The notes under the pieces: model-generated
The model's input: the letters and a program-made list of their open reading frames with translations, nothing else
What the model was told of the DNA's origin: nothing
Databases searched by the model: none
Assembly (NCBI RefSeq): GCF_001667885.1
Contig: NZ_LZJW01000044.1
Location: 1 to 64,000, forward strand
Direction: 5' to 3'
Length of the DNA: 64,000 bases
Source: Mycobacterium scrofulaceum
GTDB taxonomy: Bacteria; Actinomycetota; Actinomycetes; Mycobacteriales; Mycobacteriaceae
Position numbers and translations under genes: made by a program
Shown: piece after piece, positions 25,766 through 35,439 of the stretch
How positions within the stretch are numbered: position 1 is the first letter of the stretch
Layout of the letters: the number at the start of each line of letters is the position of its first letter

Positions 25766-26680
25766 ATGACGCGCACCGACAACGACACTTGGGACCTGGC
25801 CACGAGCGTGGGGGCGACCGCCACAATGGTGGCCGCCGGGCGGGCCCGGGCCACCCGCGACGCGCTGATCGACGACCCGTTCGCCGAGCCGCTGGTGCGG
25901 GCGGTCGGGGTGGACTTCATGACGCGCTGGGCGGCGGGCGAACTCGACTCCGCCGACGTCGACGAGCCCGGGGCGCCGTGGGGCATGCAACGCATGACCG
26001 ACATGCTGGCCGCCCGCACGCGCTACATCGACGCCTTCTTCGCCGAGGCGGGCGCCGCGGGGATACGCCAAGTGGTGATCCTGGCCTCCGGCCTGGACGC
26101 GCGCGCCTACCGGCTGCCCTGGCCCGCGGGCACCACGGTGTACGAGATCGATCAGCCGGAGGTGATCGAGTTCAAGACCGCCACCATCGCCGAGCTCGGC
26201 GCCCAGCCAAAGGCGCAGGTGCGGGCCGTGCCGATCGACCTGCGCAACGATTGGCCGTCGGCGCTGCGCGAGGCCGGGTTCGACACCGCGCAGCCCACCG
26301 CCTGGGCCGCCGAGGGGTTGCTGGGCTTCCTGCCGCCCGAGGCGCAGGACCGGCTGCTCGACGACATCACCGCGCTGAGCGCCGACGGTAGCCGGCTGGT
26401 GGCCGAGGTCTTCATCAACTCCGGCGCCAACGGGGACGCCCTGAACGCCGCCAGCCAGAAGTGGCGGGACAACGGCCTGGACATCGCGCTGGGCGACCTG
26501 GGCTTTCCGGGCGAGCGCAACGACGCGGCGAGCTACCTCGAGCGGCACGGCTGGCACCCGACGAGCACACCCCTGAATCAGCTGTTGGCCGACAACGGGT
26601 TACCTTTGCAGCGCACCGATCCCGGTGCGCCGTTCGCCCAGAACTACTACTGCATCGCAGAGTTGCGCACGGCCCGTTGA
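25766..26680 (+). CDS. SAM-dependent methyltransferase, LCMT-like mycobacterial family
   Basis: A 304-residue protein of the PF04072-type family that is expanded in mycobacteria. The N-terminus [19 protein letters not shown] and the SAM-binding strand [15 protein letters not shown] followed by [12 protein letters not shown] are diagnostic. Substrates of these paralogues are unknown. ATG 25766 has a GAAGGGG site upstream; a TTG two codons earlier is less likely. It is divergent from the acyl-CoA synthetase gene, 13 bp upstream of the CoA-transferase gene, with which it probably forms an operon. Confidence 0.92.
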   Translation: MTRTDNDTWDLATSVGATATMVAAGRARATRDALIDDPFAEPLVRAVGVDFMTRWAAGELDSADVDEPGAPWGMQRMTDMLAARTRYIDAFFAEAGAAGIRQVVILASGLDARAYRLPWPAGTTVYEIDQPEVIEFKTATIAELGAQPKAQVRAVPIDLRNDWPSALREAGFDTAQPTAWAAEGLLGFLPPEAQDRLLDDITALSADGSRLVAEVFINSGANGDALNAASQKWRDNGLDIALGDLGFPGERNDAASYLERHGWHPTSTPLNQLLADNGLPLQRTDPGAPFAQNYYCIAELRTAR

Positions 26681-26693
26681 CGGGAGGCCACCC

Positions 26694-27884
26694 ATGGCAG
26701 ACAGCACGCCCGCCAAGCCACTTGACGGATTCCGGGTTCTCGATTTCACCCAGAACATCGCCGGGCCGCTGGCCGGGCAGGTGCTGGCCGACCTGGGCGC
26801 CGAGGTGATCAAGGTGGAGGCGCCCCACGGTGAGGCGGCCCGGCAGATCACCGCGGTGCTGCCCGGACGCCCGCCGCTGCCCACGCTGTTCCTGCCGCAC
26901 AACCGGGGCAAGAAGTCGGTGGTGGTGGACCTCACCGACGACGAAGCCAAGCAGCAGATCCTGCGGCTGGTCGACACGGCCGACGTCGTGCTGGAGGGAT
27001 TTCGGCCCGGCGTGATGGAGCGCATGGGCCTGGGCCCCGACGACCTGCGCGCCCGCAACCCGAGGCTGATCTACGCGCGGCTGTCGGCGTACGGCGGCAA
27101 CGGCCCGCACGGCAGCAGGCCGGGCGTCGACCTGATGGTGGCGGCCGAGTCGGGCATGAGCACCGGGATGCCCACGCCGACCGGCAAGCCGCAGATCATC
27201 CCGTTCCAGCTCGTCGACGCCGCGAGCGGTCACGTGCTGGCCCAGGCGGTGCTGGCCGCGCTGCTCAACCGGGAGCGCCACGGGGTCGCCGACGTCGTCC
27301 GCGTCGCGATGTACGACGTCGCGGTCAACCTGCAGGCCAGCCAGCTCACCATCCACCTCAACAAGCCGAGCGAGCCGAAACCCGACGCGGCGCCGAAAGC
27401 CAAGAAGCGCAAGGGAGTTGGCTTCGCCACCCAGCCGTCGGACGCGTTCAAGGCGGCCGACGGCTACCTGGTGATCAGCGCGTACGTGCCCAAACACTGG
27501 GCGAAGCTGTGCGAAATCATCGGCCGCCCCGACCTGCTCACCGACGAGCGGTTCATCGACCAGCGTTCCCGCGCGATGAATTACCCCGAGCTGACCGAGC
27601 AACTCGAGTCGGCGCTGGCGGCCAAGACCGCGGCCGAATGGGTTGAGCTGCTTCAGGAGGGCGGCCTGATGGCCTGCCTGGCCTACACCTGGAAGCAGGT
27701 GGTGGACACCCCGCTGTTCGCCGAGAACCAGCTCGCCCTGCGGGTGGGCAGCGGAGAGGACACCATCACGGTGGTCCGCATGCCCGCGCGCTACTCGAGC
27801 TTCGACGCGGTCGCCGCCGAACCGCCGCCCACGCCGGGACAGCACAACGACGAGTTCCTCACCGCGCCGCAGACCACGTCGTAG
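26694..27884 (+). CDS. CaiB/BaiF family CoA transferase
   Basis: A 396-residue class III CoA transferase moving CoA between carboxylic acids. The N-terminus shows VLDFTQNIAGPLAGQVLADLGAEVIKVE; the catalytic Asp is in the SRPGVDLMVAAESG region. A Lys-rich linker (KPDAAPKAKKRKG) near residue 235 separates the two lobes. It matches Rv3272. ATG 26694 has GGGAGG 6 bp upstream. The partner carnitine/acyl substrate cannot be told from sequence. Its stop is 3 bp from the convergent receiver gene. Confidence 0.92.
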   Translation: MADSTPAKPLDGFRVLDFTQNIAGPLAGQVLADLGAEVIKVEAPHGEAARQITAVLPGRPPLPTLFLPHNRGKKSVVVDLTDDEAKQQILRLVDTADVVLEGFRPGVMERMGLGPDDLRARNPRLIYARLSAYGGNGPHGSRPGVDLMVAAESGMSTGMPTPTGKPQIIPFQLVDAASGHVLAQAVLAALLNRERHGVADVVRVAMYDVAVNLQASQLTIHLNKPSEPKPDAAPKAKKRKGVGFATQPSDAFKAADGYLVISAYVPKHWAKLCEIIGRPDLLTDERFIDQRSRAMNYPELTEQLESALAAKTAAEWVELLQEGGLMACLAYTWKQVVDTPLFAENQLALRVGSGEDTITVVRMPARYSSFDAVAAEPPPTPGQHNDEFLTAPQTTS

Positions 27885-27887
27885 CCA

Positions 27888-28331
27888 TCACTGGCTGGGC
27901 AGCCGCACCACCTGGACGAAGAACTCGTCGATCTGCCGGACGGCCTTCATGAACTGGTCCAGGTCAACGGGTTTGGTGACGTACGCGTTCGCGTGCAGCT
28001 TGTAGCTGCGCAGGATGTCCTCCTCCGCCGAGGAGGTGGTGAGCACGACGACCGGGATGCGGGCCAGGTCGGGGTCGGACTTGACCTTCTCCAGCAGCTG
28101 ACGGCCGTCGTATTTCGGCAGGTTCAGGTCCAGCAGGATGAGGTCGGGCCGCGGCGCGTCGGAGAACCGACCGCGCCGGTAGAGGTAGTCGAGGCCCTCC
28201 TCGCCGTCGTGCGCGACATGGAGCCGGTTGTTGAGCTTGTTGTGCTCGAACGCTTCTCGCGTGATGAGCTCATCCCCCGGGTCGTCCTCGACCAGCAGGA
28301 TGTCGATCGCTCTACCGGCTGATGATGTCAT
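27888..28331 (-). CDS. Single-domain response regulator (Rcp1-like)
   Basis: A 147-residue receiver domain without an output domain. The acidic pocket is EDD at 15-17, the phospho-acceptor is D68 in LILLDLNLP, and the Thr and Lys are in VVLTTSS and YVTKP. The inserted loop NNRLHVAHDGEEGLDYLYRRG is typical of receivers paired with CHASE3 or phytochrome-like kinases. The ATG start overlaps the kinase stop as ATGA. Output probably goes through protein contact rather than DNA binding. Confidence 0.93.
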   Translation of the reverse strand: MTSSAGRAIDILLVEDDPGDELITREAFEHNKLNNRLHVAHDGEEGLDYLYRRGRFSDAPRPDLILLDLNLPKYDGRQLLEKVKSDPDLARIPVVVLTTSSAEEDILRSYKLHANAYVTKPVDLDQFMKAVRQIDEFFVQVVRLPSQ

Positions 28332-29944
28332 TCATGCGCTCCTTCCAAAGCGGCTGTGCGTGGCGCGTCGGCGTCGGTGTCCTGCTCGGGCTCGGTCATG
28401 GGCAGCGTGAACTCGAACCGCGTGCCCTCGGTGCGGGTCGTGTCGATCCGGATGGTGCCGCCGTGGTGCTCGACGATCTTCTTCACCAGTGCCAGGCCGA
28501 CGCCCGTCCCGGCGTACACGTCGCGGCCGTGCAGGCGCTGGAAGATGACGAAGACCTTGTCGGCGAACTCGGCCGGTATCCCGATGCCGTTGTCGGACAC
28601 GGTGATCAACCATTCGCGGTCGTTCGCGCCGGCGCCCGGCGCGCACTCGATGACGACGCGTGGCGGGCGGTCCTTGTGCCGGAACTTGACCGCGTTGCCG
28701 ATAAGGTTCTGCCACAGCATGGTCAGCAGCATCGGGTCGCCCTTGATCCGCGGGAGGGACTCGGGGCGCACGACCTCGGCGCCGGACTCCTCGATCGCGA
28801 GGGCGAGGTTGGCCAGGCCGGAGTCCAGCGTCGTATCGAGGTTCACATCGGTTTCGGTGGTGCCCAGCCGGCCGACGCGCGAGAAGGTGAGCAGGTCGTT
28901 GATGAGTGCCTGCATCCGCTTGGCACCGTCGACCGCGAAACCGATGTATTCGATGCCGCGCTCGTCGAGCTGGTCGCCGTACCGGCGCTCCAGCAGCTGG
29001 CAGAACGAGGCGACCTTGCGCAGCGGCTCCTGCAGGTCGTGCGACGCGACGTAGGCGAACTGCTCGAGTTCGGTGTTGGACCGGCGCAATTCGGCCGCCT
29101 GCTCGTCCAGTTGCTCCTGGGCCGAACGCGAGATCTCGAGCTCCTCGACCATCCGCTTGCGCATGTTCTCCACATCGATCGCCATGTCGCGAACGTCCTT
29201 GGGCCGCTTCGGCGCCGCGATGCTTTCCTCGAAGCTGCCCTGGGTGATGCGCCGGCACGCGGCGGCCAGCGCCGCGAGCGGCCGGGCGACCGTGTCCCGG
29301 ATCAGGAACCCCAGCACCGCGGCGGTGACGAAGAACAACAACACCAAGGCGCCGAGAGTCCTGTCGCGCCAGGCATCGACGCGTTTGAGTTCGTCCGCGG
29401 CCGCGACCCGCGCCGTGGACAGATTCGCGTTCTGTCTATCGAAAAGCATTCGCAGATGGTCGAATTCGGCTTTACCGCGCTCAGCCGACGGCTTGCTGTT
29501 GACGTTCTTGCCGTTCGGCAACACGGTGGCGATCACCGGTTCGGCGTAGCTTTCCCGCCACCTCGCCGCGGCGTCCTCGATCGCGTCCAGGTCACCGATC
29601 AGGTCGGGGCGCTGGCCCAGCCGGCGCCGAATCTCCTCCACCGCGGCCTGTTCGCCGTGCTGCCCGTCGTAGTACGGCGTGAGGAACTGCCGGTCCCCGG
29701 CGATGAGGTAGCCCCGGATGCCGGTCTCCTGGTCGCGCAGCGCGGCCTGCAGCTGGAACGCGGCCACCCGCGCCGGCTGGATGTTGTCGACGAGCTCGCG
29801 CGTCATCTGGTCCGTGCGGTTCAGCAGCAGCGCGCCGACCACCGCGCCGGCGAGCACCATCACGCCCATGCTGACCAGCACCAGGGCCTGCCATCCGCGG
29901 ACTGTGAGCTCCGACAGCCGCAGGCGGCGCAGCTTCGGCGTCAC
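28328..29944 (-). CDS. CHASE3-HAMP sensor histidine kinase
   Basis: A 538-residue membrane kinase. TM1 is at about 20-42 and TM2 at about 205-228; between them is a CHASE3-type helical sensor (RTDQMTRELVDNIQPAR, QETGIRGYLIAGDRQFLTPYY). A HAMP domain (about 230-285) and coiled coil precede the HisKA domain with H302 in ASHDLQEPLRKV. The ATPase domain has NLIGNAVKF, DNGIGIPAEF and GTGVGLALVKKI. The GTG at 29944 overlaps the phosphatase stop as GTGA. It is the middle gene of a three-gene signalling operon. The ligand is unknown. Confidence 0.93.
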   Translation of the reverse strand: MTPKLRRLRLSELTVRGWQALVLVSMGVMVLAGAVVGALLLNRTDQMTRELVDNIQPARVAAFQLQAALRDQETGIRGYLIAGDRQFLTPYYDGQHGEQAAVEEIRRRLGQRPDLIGDLDAIEDAAARWRESYAEPVIATVLPNGKNVNSKPSAERGKAEFDHLRMLFDRQNANLSTARVAAADELKRVDAWRDRTLGALVLLFFVTAAVLGFLIRDTVARPLAALAAACRRITQGSFEESIAAPKRPKDVRDMAIDVENMRKRMVEELEISRSAQEQLDEQAAELRRSNTELEQFAYVASHDLQEPLRKVASFCQLLERRYGDQLDERGIEYIGFAVDGAKRMQALINDLLTFSRVGRLGTTETDVNLDTTLDSGLANLALAIEESGAEVVRPESLPRIKGDPMLLTMLWQNLIGNAVKFRHKDRPPRVVIECAPGAGANDREWLITVSDNGIGIPAEFADKVFVIFQRLHGRDVYAGTGVGLALVKKIVEHHGGTIRIDTTRTEGTRFEFTLPMTEPEQDTDADAPRTAALEGAHE

Positions 29945-31134
29945 GTGGTGGTCCGTTCCACCCGCAGCACGGCGATGTCGTCGGTGAGCCCGCCGTGCGA
30001 CTGGGCGAGTGCCTGCGCGCCGTCGATCAGCGCGTCGACGAATTCTGGGCCGGGCCTGGCCGCGTGCGACCGCGCCAGCGCGAGCAGGCCGTCCTCGCCG
30101 AGGCGCCGGTTGCCCTGTCCCGAATATCCCTCGAACAGCCCGTCGGTCAGCAGCAGCAGGCCCTGGCCCGCGCGCAGCTCCATCTCGGAGCGCGGCCAGT
30201 CGTCGTCGGCGCGCAGGCCCAGCGCGGGACCGCCCGGCGGCTCCACCCAATCCACGGCGCCGTCGTGCTGCAGCAGCATCCCCGGATGGCCGGCGCGGAT
30301 GGCGGTGATGCGCGTGCTGTCGGCCGGGATCTCCAGGCTGAGCACGGTCGCGAAAACACCGGTGTCCGTCCGCTCCGAGTGCAGCACCCGCTCGAGCTGC
30401 CGCATCAGTTCTACGCCCTGCACGCCGGCGAAGGTGAGGGCGCGAAACGCTATCCGCAGCGCAGCACCCAGGGCGGCCTCGTGCGGCCCGTGGCCCGCGA
30501 CGTCGCCGATCAGGACGTGCACGACCCGATCGGGCGTCTGGACGACGTCGTAGAAGTCACCGCACAGCAGCGCGTCTTCGCGGCTCGGCCGGTAGCGGGC
30601 GACGATGCTGACGCCCGGGTTATCTAGCAGCAGCGGGGAGGGCAGCAGGCCGCGTTCCAGCAGGGCGTTCTCCCGGGCCCGCAGCTGGGTCGCGTGCAGG
30701 TCGGCGGCGATGAGCTCGGCCCGCTTGCGCTCGATCGCGTACAGCAGCGCGCGCCGCAGCATCTCCGGCTCGACCCGGCCCTTGACCAGATAGTCCTGGG
30801 CGCCGGCCGCGACCGCGGACGCCCCGAAGTACTCGTCGTTCAGTCCGGTCAGCACCACGATCGGCACGGTGGCGTCGTGCTTGGCGATGCGGTCCAGCGC
30901 GTCGATGCCGTTGGCGTCGGGCAGGTGCAGGTCCAGCAGCACGCAGTCGGGCCGGGCGGAGGCCAGCTCGCGTTCGGCGTGGGCCATCGACTGCGCCCAC
31001 ACCACCCGGATGTCGGCGACCGCGTCGGCGATCAGGTCCTCCACCAAAACCGCGTCGGCGCGGTCGTCCTCCACCAACAGCAACGACAACGACTGCCAAT
31101 TCGCCGCCGGAGTCACTGGTGCGCGCACGGGCAT
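29941..31134 (-). CDS. Receiver - SpoIIE-type PP2C phosphatase
   Basis: A 397-residue protein: N-terminal receiver (residues 16-135; EDD, phospho-acceptor D68 in CVLLDLHLP, LTGLN, YLVKG) joined by a helical linker to a C-terminal PPM/SpoIIE phosphatase (about 165-395) with the Mn-binding acids in GDFYDVV, GDVAGHG and GLTDDIAVL. This is the RsbU-like layout that dephosphorylates STAS anti-anti-sigma factors. ATG 31134 is preferred over the adjacent upstream TTG. It leads the operon with the kinase and the single-domain receiver. Confidence 0.92.
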   Translation of the reverse strand: MPVRAPVTPAANWQSLSLLLVEDDRADAVLVEDLIADAVADIRVVWAQSMAHAERELASARPDCVLLDLHLPDANGIDALDRIAKHDATVPIVVLTGLNDEYFGASAVAAGAQDYLVKGRVEPEMLRRALLYAIERKRAELIAADLHATQLRARENALLERGLLPSPLLLDNPGVSIVARYRPSREDALLCGDFYDVVQTPDRVVHVLIGDVAGHGPHEAALGAALRIAFRALTFAGVQGVELMRQLERVLHSERTDTGVFATVLSLEIPADSTRITAIRAGHPGMLLQHDGAVDWVEPPGGPALGLRADDDWPRSEMELRAGQGLLLLTDGLFEGYSGQGNRRLGEDGLLALARSHAARPGPEFVDALIDGAQALAQSHGGLTDDIAVLRVERTTT

Positions 31135-31270
31135 CAATTCCCGGTCATTCGTGGATGCGCGCAGGAAGTCGCCCTGTTCACTGTTGACCCCCTGCCGCGG
31201 GCAAGACCCATCGAACGACTCTACGTCCGGCCCACCACCCCGAATGGCGAACCGGTGGAGATCCTATCGG

Positions 31271-32440
31271 TCAGCGCAGCAGGGCCCGTGACATGACCAC
31301 GCGCTGGATCTGATTCGTGCCCTCGTAGATCTGGGTGATCTTGGCGTCGCGCATCATCCGCTCGACCGGGAAGTCGACCGTGTAGCCCGCGCCGCCGAAC
31401 AGCTGCACCGCGTCGGTGGTCACTTCCATGGCGACGTCGGAGGCCCAGCACTTCGACGCCGCAGAGATGAAGCCCAGATTGGATTCACCGCGCTCGGCGC
31501 GGGCGGCCGCGTGATAGACCATCAGCCGCGCGGACTCCAGCTTCATGGCCATGTCGGCGAGCATGAACTGCACGCCCTGGTTGTCGCTGACCGGGCGGCC
31601 GAACTGCTTGCGGTCCTTGGTGTAGGCGATCGCGGCGTCCAGCGCGCCCTGGGCGATGCCCACCGCCTGGGCGCCGATCGTGGGTCGGGTGTGGTCCAGC
31701 GTCGCCAGCGCGGTCTTGAAGCCGGTGCCCGGCTCCCCGATGATCCGGTCGCCCGGGATCCGGCAGTTCTCGAAGTACAGCTCGGTGGTCGGCGAGCCCT
31801 TGATGCCCAGCTTGCGCTCCTTGGGGCCCACGCTGAACCCCTCGTCGCTTTCGTGCACCATGAACGACGAGATGCCGTTGGCGCCCTTGTCGGGATCGGT
31901 CACCGCCATCACCGTGTACCAGGACGACTTGCCGCCGTTGGTGATCCAGCACTTGGCGCCGTTGAGGATCCAGTCGTCGCCGTCGGCCTTGGCCCGGGTC
32001 CGCATCGAGGCGGCATCGCTGCCGGCTTCCCGCTCGCTCAGCGCATAGGACGCCATCGCGCTGCCGTCGGCGATCGACGGCAGCACCTGCTTCTTGAGCT
32101 CGTCGGAGCCGCGCAGGATCAGCCCCATGGTGCCCAGCTTGTTCACCGCGGGAATCAGCGACGCCGAGGCGTCGACGCGGGCGACCTCCTCGATCACGAT
32201 GCACGCCGCGACCGAATCCGCGCCCTGCCCGCCGTACTCCTCGGGCACGTGCACGGCGTTGAACCCCGACGCGTTCAACGCCTCCAGCGCCTCATCCGGG
32301 AACCGCGAATTCTCGTCGACATCGGCGGCGTGCGGGGCGATCTCCTTCTCCGCCAGCGCGCGAATCGCCGCCCGCAACTCCTGGTGTTCCTCGGGCAACT
32401 GGAACAGATCAAACGTGGGGTCTCCGGCCCAACCAGCCAT
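31271..32440 (-). CDS. fadE25: Acyl-CoA dehydrogenase FadE25
   Basis: A 389-residue FAD enzyme of fatty-acid beta-oxidation, of short/branched-chain type. Signatures: YALSEREAGSDAASM (FAD/substrate), WITNGG, GRPVSDNQGVQFMLADM, QLFGGAGYTVDFPVERMMRDAKI, and the catalytic-base motif IYEGTNQIQRVVMSRALL at the C-terminus. It is the counterpart of Rv3274c and follows purE by 15 bp, the usual mycobacterial arrangement. The 136-bp gap on its 3' side carries the promoter of the signalling operon but no clear motif was found there. Confidence 0.95.
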   Translation of the reverse strand: MAGWAGDPTFDLFQLPEEHQELRAAIRALAEKEIAPHAADVDENSRFPDEALEALNASGFNAVHVPEEYGGQGADSVAACIVIEEVARVDASASLIPAVNKLGTMGLILRGSDELKKQVLPSIADGSAMASYALSEREAGSDAASMRTRAKADGDDWILNGAKCWITNGGKSSWYTVMAVTDPDKGANGISSFMVHESDEGFSVGPKERKLGIKGSPTTELYFENCRIPGDRIIGEPGTGFKTALATLDHTRPTIGAQAVGIAQGALDAAIAYTKDRKQFGRPVSDNQGVQFMLADMAMKLESARLMVYHAAARAERGESNLGFISAASKCWASDVAMEVTTDAVQLFGGAGYTVDFPVERMMRDAKITQIYEGTNQIQRVVMSRALLR

Positions 32441-32455
32441 CGTGGCCTCCTCTAG

Positions 32456-32971
32456 CTACTCGCCGGTAACTTTACCCTGACGCTTTTGCAGCGCCTCGTC
32501 CTTGGCCTGCACGCTCTCGGCCAGCCGGCCCTGAAACTCGACGATGCGCGACCGCAGCGCCGGGTCGGACGACCCGAGCATGCGCACGGCGAGCAGGCCC
32601 GCGTTGCGGGCGCCGCCGATCGAGACCGTGGCCACCGGGACGCCCGCCGGCATCTGCACGATCGACAGCAGCGAGTCGAGGCCGTCGAGGCGCGCCAGCG
32701 GCACCGGCACCCCGATCACCGGCAGCGGCGTCGCGGACGCGACCATCCCCGGCAGGTGTGCGGCGCCCCCGGCGCCGGCGATGATCACCTCGATGCCACG
32801 GTCGGCCGCGCCGCGCGCGTAGTCGAACATCACCTGTGGGGTCCGGTGCGCGGAGACCACCCGAACCTCGGCCGGTATGTCGAACTCGGCGAGCGCCTCG
32901 GCGGCGTCCTTCATCACCGACCAGTCGCTGTCGCTGCCCATGATCACCGCGACCCTGGCGGCTTTACTCAT
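32456..32971 (-). CDS. purE: N5-CAIR mutase PurE
   Basis: A 171-residue class I PurE converting N5-carboxyaminoimidazole ribonucleotide to CAIR in purine synthesis. Motifs: VIMGSDSDW at the N-terminus, SAHRTP with the catalytic His, and [15 protein letters not shown]. The start overlaps the purK stop by 8 bp. The C-terminal 15 residues are charged and variable. Cytoplasmic octamer in the family. Confidence 0.96.
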   Translation of the reverse strand: MSKAARVAVIMGSDSDWSVMKDAAEALAEFDIPAEVRVVSAHRTPQVMFDYARGAADRGIEVIIAGAGGAAHLPGMVASATPLPVIGVPVPLARLDGLDSLLSIVQMPAGVPVATVSIGGARNAGLLAVRMLGSSDPALRSRIVEFQGRLAESVQAKDEALQKRQGKVTGE

Positions 32972-34199
32972 GTGGATCCCATCCGTCCGTCCACTGCCCG
33001 TGTGACAACCAGTGTGCCGCGAGCTCGGCGCGCTGCCGCAGCGCGGCCAGCCCCGCCATGTCGGCGCCGAGGAAATTGATGTGGCCGACCTTGCGGCCGG
33101 GCCGTTCCTCCTTGCCGTAGAGGTGAACCCGGGCGTCGGGCATCCGCGCGAACAGATGGTGCAACCGTTCGTCGAGGCTCATCGCCGGCCGCCCGGAAGC
33201 TTCTGCGGCGCCCAGCACGTTGGCCATCACCGTCACCGGCGCCAGGGCGTCGGTGTCGCCGAGCGGATAGTCGAGCACCGCGCGCAGGTGCTGTTCGAAC
33301 TGGCCGGTGCGCGCGCCGTCCATCGTCCAGTGCCCGGAGTTGTGCGGGCGCATCGCGAGCTCGTTGACCAGCAGCTCACCCTCGACGGTCTCGAACAGCT
33401 CGACGGCGAGCACCCCGACCACGCCGAGCTCAGCGGCCAGTCGCAGCGCCAGCTGCTGGGCCTCGGCGGCCCGCTCGCTGGATAGCTCCGGCGCCGGCGC
33501 AATCACCTGCACGCAGATGCCGTCCCGCTGCACCGTCTCGACGACCGGCCACGCCGCGCCCTGGCCGAACGGCGACCGGGCTACCAGCGCCGACAGCTCG
33601 CGGCGCAGGTTGACCTGCTCCTCGGCCATCACCGGCACGCCGTCGGCCAGGAAACCCTCCGCGATCTCGCGAGCGTGCTCAGAGTCGCGGGCCATCCGCA
33701 CCCCGCGCCCGTCGTAACCGCCGCGGACCGCCTTCACCACGACGGGGCCGGCGATGCGCTGGGCGAAGGCGGCCAGTTCGTCGAGGCTGCGGATCTCGGC
33801 GTAGCGGGGCACCGCGGCGCCGAGGGCCTCCATCCGCCGCCGCATGACCAGCTTGTCCTGGGCGTGCACCAGCGCGTGCGGCGGCGGCGCGACGTTGACC
33901 CCCTCGGCGACCAACTTCTCCAGCAGCTCGGTCGGCACGTGTTCGTGGTCGAACGTCAGCACGTGCGCCCCGGCCGCGACGCGTCGCAGGTCTTCCAGTT
34001 CGGTGTGCGAACCGATCACGACGTCGGGCGTGACCTGCGCCGCCGATTCGTCGGCGGCGGTGGCCAGCACCCGAAGCGTCTGTCCCAGCGCGATCGCGGC
34101 CTGATGGGTCATCCTGGCGAGCTGGCCGCCGCCGACCATGGCGACCAGCGGCGCTACTGCGGGAGCCCCCGCTTGGCGTGTACTCGGCACGGCCATCAT
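32964..34199 (-). CDS. purK: N5-CAIR synthetase PurK
   Basis: A 411-residue ATP-grasp enzyme making N5-CAIR from AIR, bicarbonate and ATP; PurE then uses it. [10 protein letters not shown] marks the N-terminal nucleotide-like domain; [15 protein letters not shown] and the [13 protein letters not shown] stretch are ATP-grasp residues. Two adjacent ATGs (34199, 34196) precede MAVPST; the outer is taken. No Shine-Dalgarno sequence is visible, so initiation may be leaderless or weak. Divergent from the GtrA gene across 97 bp. Confidence 0.95.
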   Translation of the reverse strand: MMAVPSTRQAGAPAVAPLVAMVGGGQLARMTHQAAIALGQTLRVLATAADESAAQVTPDVVIGSHTELEDLRRVAAGAHVLTFDHEHVPTELLEKLVAEGVNVAPPPHALVHAQDKLVMRRRMEALGAAVPRYAEIRSLDELAAFAQRIAGPVVVKAVRGGYDGRGVRMARDSEHAREIAEGFLADGVPVMAEEQVNLRRELSALVARSPFGQGAAWPVVETVQRDGICVQVIAPAPELSSERAAEAQQLALRLAAELGVVGVLAVELFETVEGELLVNELAMRPHNSGHWTMDGARTGQFEQHLRAVLDYPLGDTDALAPVTVMANVLGAAEASGRPAMSLDERLHHLFARMPDARVHLYGKEERPGRKVGHINFLGADMAGLAALRQRAELAAHWLSHGQWTDGWDPHE

Positions 34200-34282
34200 G
34201 GTGTCACGGCGCGGGCGGCGTGTTGACCGGCGGTGACGCCGAATTGTTATGTACGATTTTGCGTCGATTTTGTGTCCGTCCG

Positions 34283-34288
34283 TACACT
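34283..34288 (+). promoter_or_regulatory. -10 element of the GtrA-like gene
   Basis: TACACT fits TANNNT and ends 8 bp before the GTG start at 34297, so the transcript would begin at or next to the start codon. No ribosome site is visible. Confidence 0.45.
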
Positions 34289-34296
34289 GACCACTT

Positions 34297-34956
34297 GTGC
34301 CCTTCGCCGAAGCCGCAATCGAGCGCATGCCCGGGTTTATTCAGCCCTATTTGCTGCGCCACCACGAACTGATCAAATTCGCCATCGTCGGCGGTACCAC
34401 ATTCGTGATCGACTCGGCGATTTTCTACACGCTGAAGCTGACAATTCTGGACTCCAAGCCGGTCACGGCGAAGGTCATCGCCGGCATCGTCGCGGTCATC
34501 GCGTCCTACGTGCTGAACCGGGAATGGAGCTTCCGCGACCGCGGCGGGCGGGAGCGTCACCACGAGGCGCTGCTGTTCTTCGCGTTCAGCGGGGTGGGCG
34601 TGCTGCTGTCCATGGCGCCGCTGTGGTTCTCCAGCTACGTCCTGCAGCTGCGGGAGCCGATGGTGTCGCTGACCGTGGAGAACATCGCCGACTTCATCTC
34701 GGCCTACATCATCGGCAACCTGCTGCAGATGGCGTTCCGCTTTTATGCGTTCCGGCGCTGGGTGTTCCCCGACGAGTTCGCGCGCAACCCGGACAAGGCG
34801 CTGGAATCCGCCCTCACCGCCGGCGGTATCGCGGAGATGCTCGAGGACGAGATCGAGGGCGGCAACGTGACGCTGCTGCGGTCCTGGCGCAACCGGGCCG
34901 GCCGGCTGACTCAGCCGGGCGACTCCTCGGAACCCAGGGTGTCGAAGACTTCGTGA
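34297..34956 (+). CDS. GtrA-family membrane protein
   Basis: A 219-residue protein with four hydrophobic spans (about 25-48, 58-78, 90-112, 128-150), typical of GtrA proteins that help move polyprenyl-linked sugars across the membrane. Characteristic sequences are FAIVGGTTFVIDSAIFY, YVLNREWSF and FRFYAFRRWVF. By position it is Rv3277, but the C-terminal tail here is about 50 residues shorter than I recall for M. tuberculosis. Its last 46 bp overlap the convergent PH-domain gene. Confidence 0.88.
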   Translation: MPFAEAAIERMPGFIQPYLLRHHELIKFAIVGGTTFVIDSAIFYTLKLTILDSKPVTAKVIAGIVAVIASYVLNREWSFRDRGGRERHHEALLFFAFSGVGVLLSMAPLWFSSYVLQLREPMVSLTVENIADFISAYIIGNLLQMAFRFYAFRRWVFPDEFARNPDKALESALTAGGIAEMLEDEIEGGNVTLLRSWRNRAGRLTQPGDSSEPRVSKTS

Positions 34957-35429
34957 TACAGCAGCGCGTGCACCTCGCGCAGCCGCGGAATGTCGTAGAA
35001 CTCCAACGGGTCTTGTGACGCCGACTCGATAATCAGCGTTCCGGTGCGAAACATCCGTTCGGTGATCCGGTCGCGGAATTCGACGCTGTTGATCCGCGCC
35101 AACGGAATATCGATTCCGGTGCGGGTCAGCACCCCGTGCCGAAACATCACCCGCCGGTTGGTCACCACGAAATGGGTGGTCAGCCAGCTCAGGAACGGCC
35201 ACAGCGTCAGCCAGCCGACGATCACCAGCCAGATGCCCCAGATGACGCCGTAGATGATGTTTTTGGCCAGCTGGCTCCAGTGCGTGGAGTTGAGGTATCC
35301 GGAGCCGAACGACGCGATCGCGGTCACCAGCAAAAAGATCACCACGGGCCAGATCAGCCGCTTCCAGTGCGGGTGGCGGTGGATGATCACCTGCTCGCCG
35401 GCGGCCAGGACGTTATCCGGATAGCTCAC
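34911..35429 (-). CDS. PH-domain (DUF304) membrane protein
   Basis: A 172-residue protein with two hydrophobic spans (about 25-45 and 60-85) followed by a bacterial PH domain, seen in FVVTNRRVMFRHGVLTRTGIDIPLARINSVEF and the C-terminal IESASQDPLEFYDIP. Function is unknown for this family. GTG 35429 gives the same 172-residue length as Rv3278c. It is 10 bp downstream of birA and overlaps the 3' end of the GtrA gene. Confidence 0.88.
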   Translation of the reverse strand: MSYPDNVLAAGEQVIIHRHPHWKRLIWPVVIFLLVTAIASFGSGYLNSTHWSQLAKNIIYGVIWGIWLVIVGWLTLWPFLSWLTTHFVVTNRRVMFRHGVLTRTGIDIPLARINSVEFRDRITERMFRTGTLIIESASQDPLEFYDIPRLREVHALLYHEVFDTLGSEESPG

Positions 35430-35439
35430 GTGAGCGAAG

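Noticed and set aside
25652..26557. N-terminal extension of the acyl-CoA synthetase frame
   Set aside because: It is antisense to the methyltransferase gene and carries no ANL-type sequence.
31138..31270. SigF promoter search upstream of the PP2C signalling operon
   Set aside because: No GGTT/GTTT-N15-17-GGGTAT pair on the minus strand; only partial matches with wrong spacing.
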